Assembly (NCBI RefSeq): GCF_013204825.1
Contig: NZ_JABMKV010000001.1
Span: forward strand, 1,364,001 to 1,428,000
Length of the DNA stretch: 64,000 nt
Source of the DNA: Pedobacter boryungensis
Lineage (GTDB): Bacteria > Bacteroidota > Bacteroidia > Sphingobacteriales > Sphingobacteriaceae
Direction: 5' to 3'
In this document: in pieces, positions 63,251-64,000 of the stretch
Position numbering within the stretch: position 1 is the stretch's first letter
How the letters are laid out: each line of letters opens with the position of its first letter
The notes under the pieces: model-generated
The model's database searches: none
What the model was told of the DNA's origin: nothing
What the model saw: the letters and a program-made list of their open reading frames with translations, nothing else
Position numbers and translations under genes: made by a program

Positions 63251-63450
63251 TGTTCAAAAGTTCATTAGCTCAAATAGTTCAAAAGTCCACTGGCTCATTA
63301 GTTCATTAGGTAAAGTCCACCAATGAACTAATGATAATAATGACACCAATGAACTAATGATACCAATGAACCAATGACACTAATGATACTAATGACACCA
63401 ATGAACCAATAAACTAATGAACCAATGACACTAATGAACCAATGAACAAG
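63251..63450. repeat. Inverted array of the 9-bp AATGAAC unit, downstream of VOC gene
   Basis: About 200 nt. The left arm (63251-63309) reads GTTCAAAAGTTCATTAG and similar, the centre is TAAAGTCCACC, and the right arm (63320-63450) has many units such as AATGAACTA, ATGATACCA, ATGACACTA. The centre corresponds to that of the 62242 array (CATTAGGCAAAGTCTACTAA versus CATTAGGTAAAGTCCACCAA). Confidence 0.85.
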
Positions 63451-63451
63451 T

Positions 63452-64000
63452 TTACAATATAAAGCTTTTCAATACATCGCTGTATATACGTTCTTCTGCA
63501 CTTCCAGCGGCTGTAACTCTAAATTCATATTCTAATCCGCTTGTTAAAGGTTGTAGCAACACCATGCTTTTTGTAGAAAGAAATGTGGTCCATACTTCGG
63601 TTCCTACCGTACGATATTCGAATTGATACACTCCCGCCCCGTTAATTTTATCCAACTTTATAGTGGCCATTCCCTTTTCTGTAGCTTTTACGCTAAAACC
63701 AGTAGGTTTTGGTAAAATTCCGACTGCATTAATACCTTTTGCCAAACTAAAGCCAGAGCTTAATAAAACAACTTCGTCCTCATTACCATAAATGGTAACG
63801 TAATGAGATAATTTAATTAAAAGCGCTTCTAATTTTTCTCTAGCTTGATTTTTAACAGCAATTGCCGATTTTCCGCCGGTTTCTGCATCACTCAATGCCG
63901 CAGTATAATCATTGTCTGCTGCCGTGATTTCGCCTAGAGATGGTACAGGTGATGCAAAATTTGCATTCGATGTCATACTTTTGATAATAAAGTTAGCTTT
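63452..64000 (-). CDS. Fibronectin type III-like protein, 5' truncated
   Basis: The frame stays open through the right edge (reading KANFIIKS before the methionine at 63976), so the 5' end is outside. The visible 182 residues have a helical part (FASPVPSLGEITAADNDYTAALSDAETGG... to about residue 60) and a C-terminal fibronectin type III domain (KPTGFSVKATEKGMATIKLDK, then YQFEYRTVGTEVWTTFLST, ending SDVLKSFIL). The KMTSNANFASP-like opening is common in Bacteroidota proteins of unknown role. No catalytic motif. Confidence 0.75.
   Translation of the reverse strand, partial: KANFIIKSMTSNANFASPVPSLGEITAADNDYTAALSDAETGGKSAIAVKNQAREKLEALLIKLSHYVTIYGNEDEVVLLSSGFSLAKGINAVGILPKPTGFSVKATEKGMATIKLDKINGAGVYQFEYRTVGTEVWTTFLSTKSMVLLQPLTSGLEYEFRVTAAGSAEERIYSDVLKSFIL

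Noticed and set aside
63251..63450. CRISPR-like array
   Set aside because: The units are 9 bp, degenerate, contiguous and without unique spacers. No cas gene is present.

Overview
The window looks like a chromosomal segment of a Bacteroidota bacterium, most likely Sphingobacteriaceae (Pedobacter-like). The reasons are the low GC content, -7 boxes of the TAnnTTTG type in front of many genes, a type IX secretion C-terminal domain, TonB-dependent and outer-membrane beta-barrel proteins, a fused SecDF, DUF4290, and a cysteine-less MurA. This placement is inference from content, not from a marker gene. There are no rRNA or tRNA genes, no CRISPR array, no insertion sequence and no prophage. Most of the window is ordinary housekeeping genome with short accessory stretches and many intergenic repeats.

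Layout. 1-6.7 kb: a truncated gene, a YbiT-like ABC-F protein, a SlyD-type FKBP with a DUF255 thioredoxin-like protein, a dipeptide epimerase, and a GIN-domain exported protein behind an ECF-like promoter. 6.8-12.7 kb: GH25 lysozyme, M20 dipeptidase, a secreted SGNH hydrolase with T9SS tail, and the bPH2 pair YdbS/YdbT (YdbT frameshifted). 12.8-20.4 kb: UvrD/PcrA helicase, DUF4290, MurA, cystathionine beta-synthase-like enzyme, DprA, a small basic protein. 20.5-24.1 kb: an SDH-type Clp-fold protease and a BlaI/M56 repressor-sensor pair with two phased operators. 24.2-29.3 kb: RsmG, glycosyltransferase, Tgt, LptF/G-type permease, DMT transporter. 29.3-33.1 kb: a 683-nt gene-free stretch, a peptidase-propeller-barrel fusion, and a LapA-like protein.

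33.3-46.1 kb is the most coherent accessory block: a TonB-receptor-like barrel, a half-size DMT protein, a YncE propeller, an RND tripartite exporter, PepSY and PAP2 proteins, and an OmpR-type two-component system. Four promoters in this block (receptor, YncE, exporter operon, PepSY-PAP2) carry the same pair of 11-bp direct repeats (consensus CTACAGAATTA) placed exactly 5 nt before a weak -7-like octamer. I infer one regulon, probably controlled by the neighbouring response regulator. This is the best candidate in the window for an undescribed system.

46.2-64 kb: HD-domain protein, MetZ, OsmC, IspE, ThyA, four-helix-bundle protein, FolA, SecDF, NDH-2, HMG-CoA lyase, a KOW-type small protein, a secreted aminopeptidase P-like enzyme, GNAT, Fe-permease family protein, class II aldolase, AccD, an AraC/VOC pair and a truncated fibronectin-type protein. 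Intergenic gaps carry two repeat classes: REP-like palindromes that all end in GTCAT/ATGAC, and arrays of a 9-bp AATGAAC-type unit, some folded around a central spacer and some supplying start codons.
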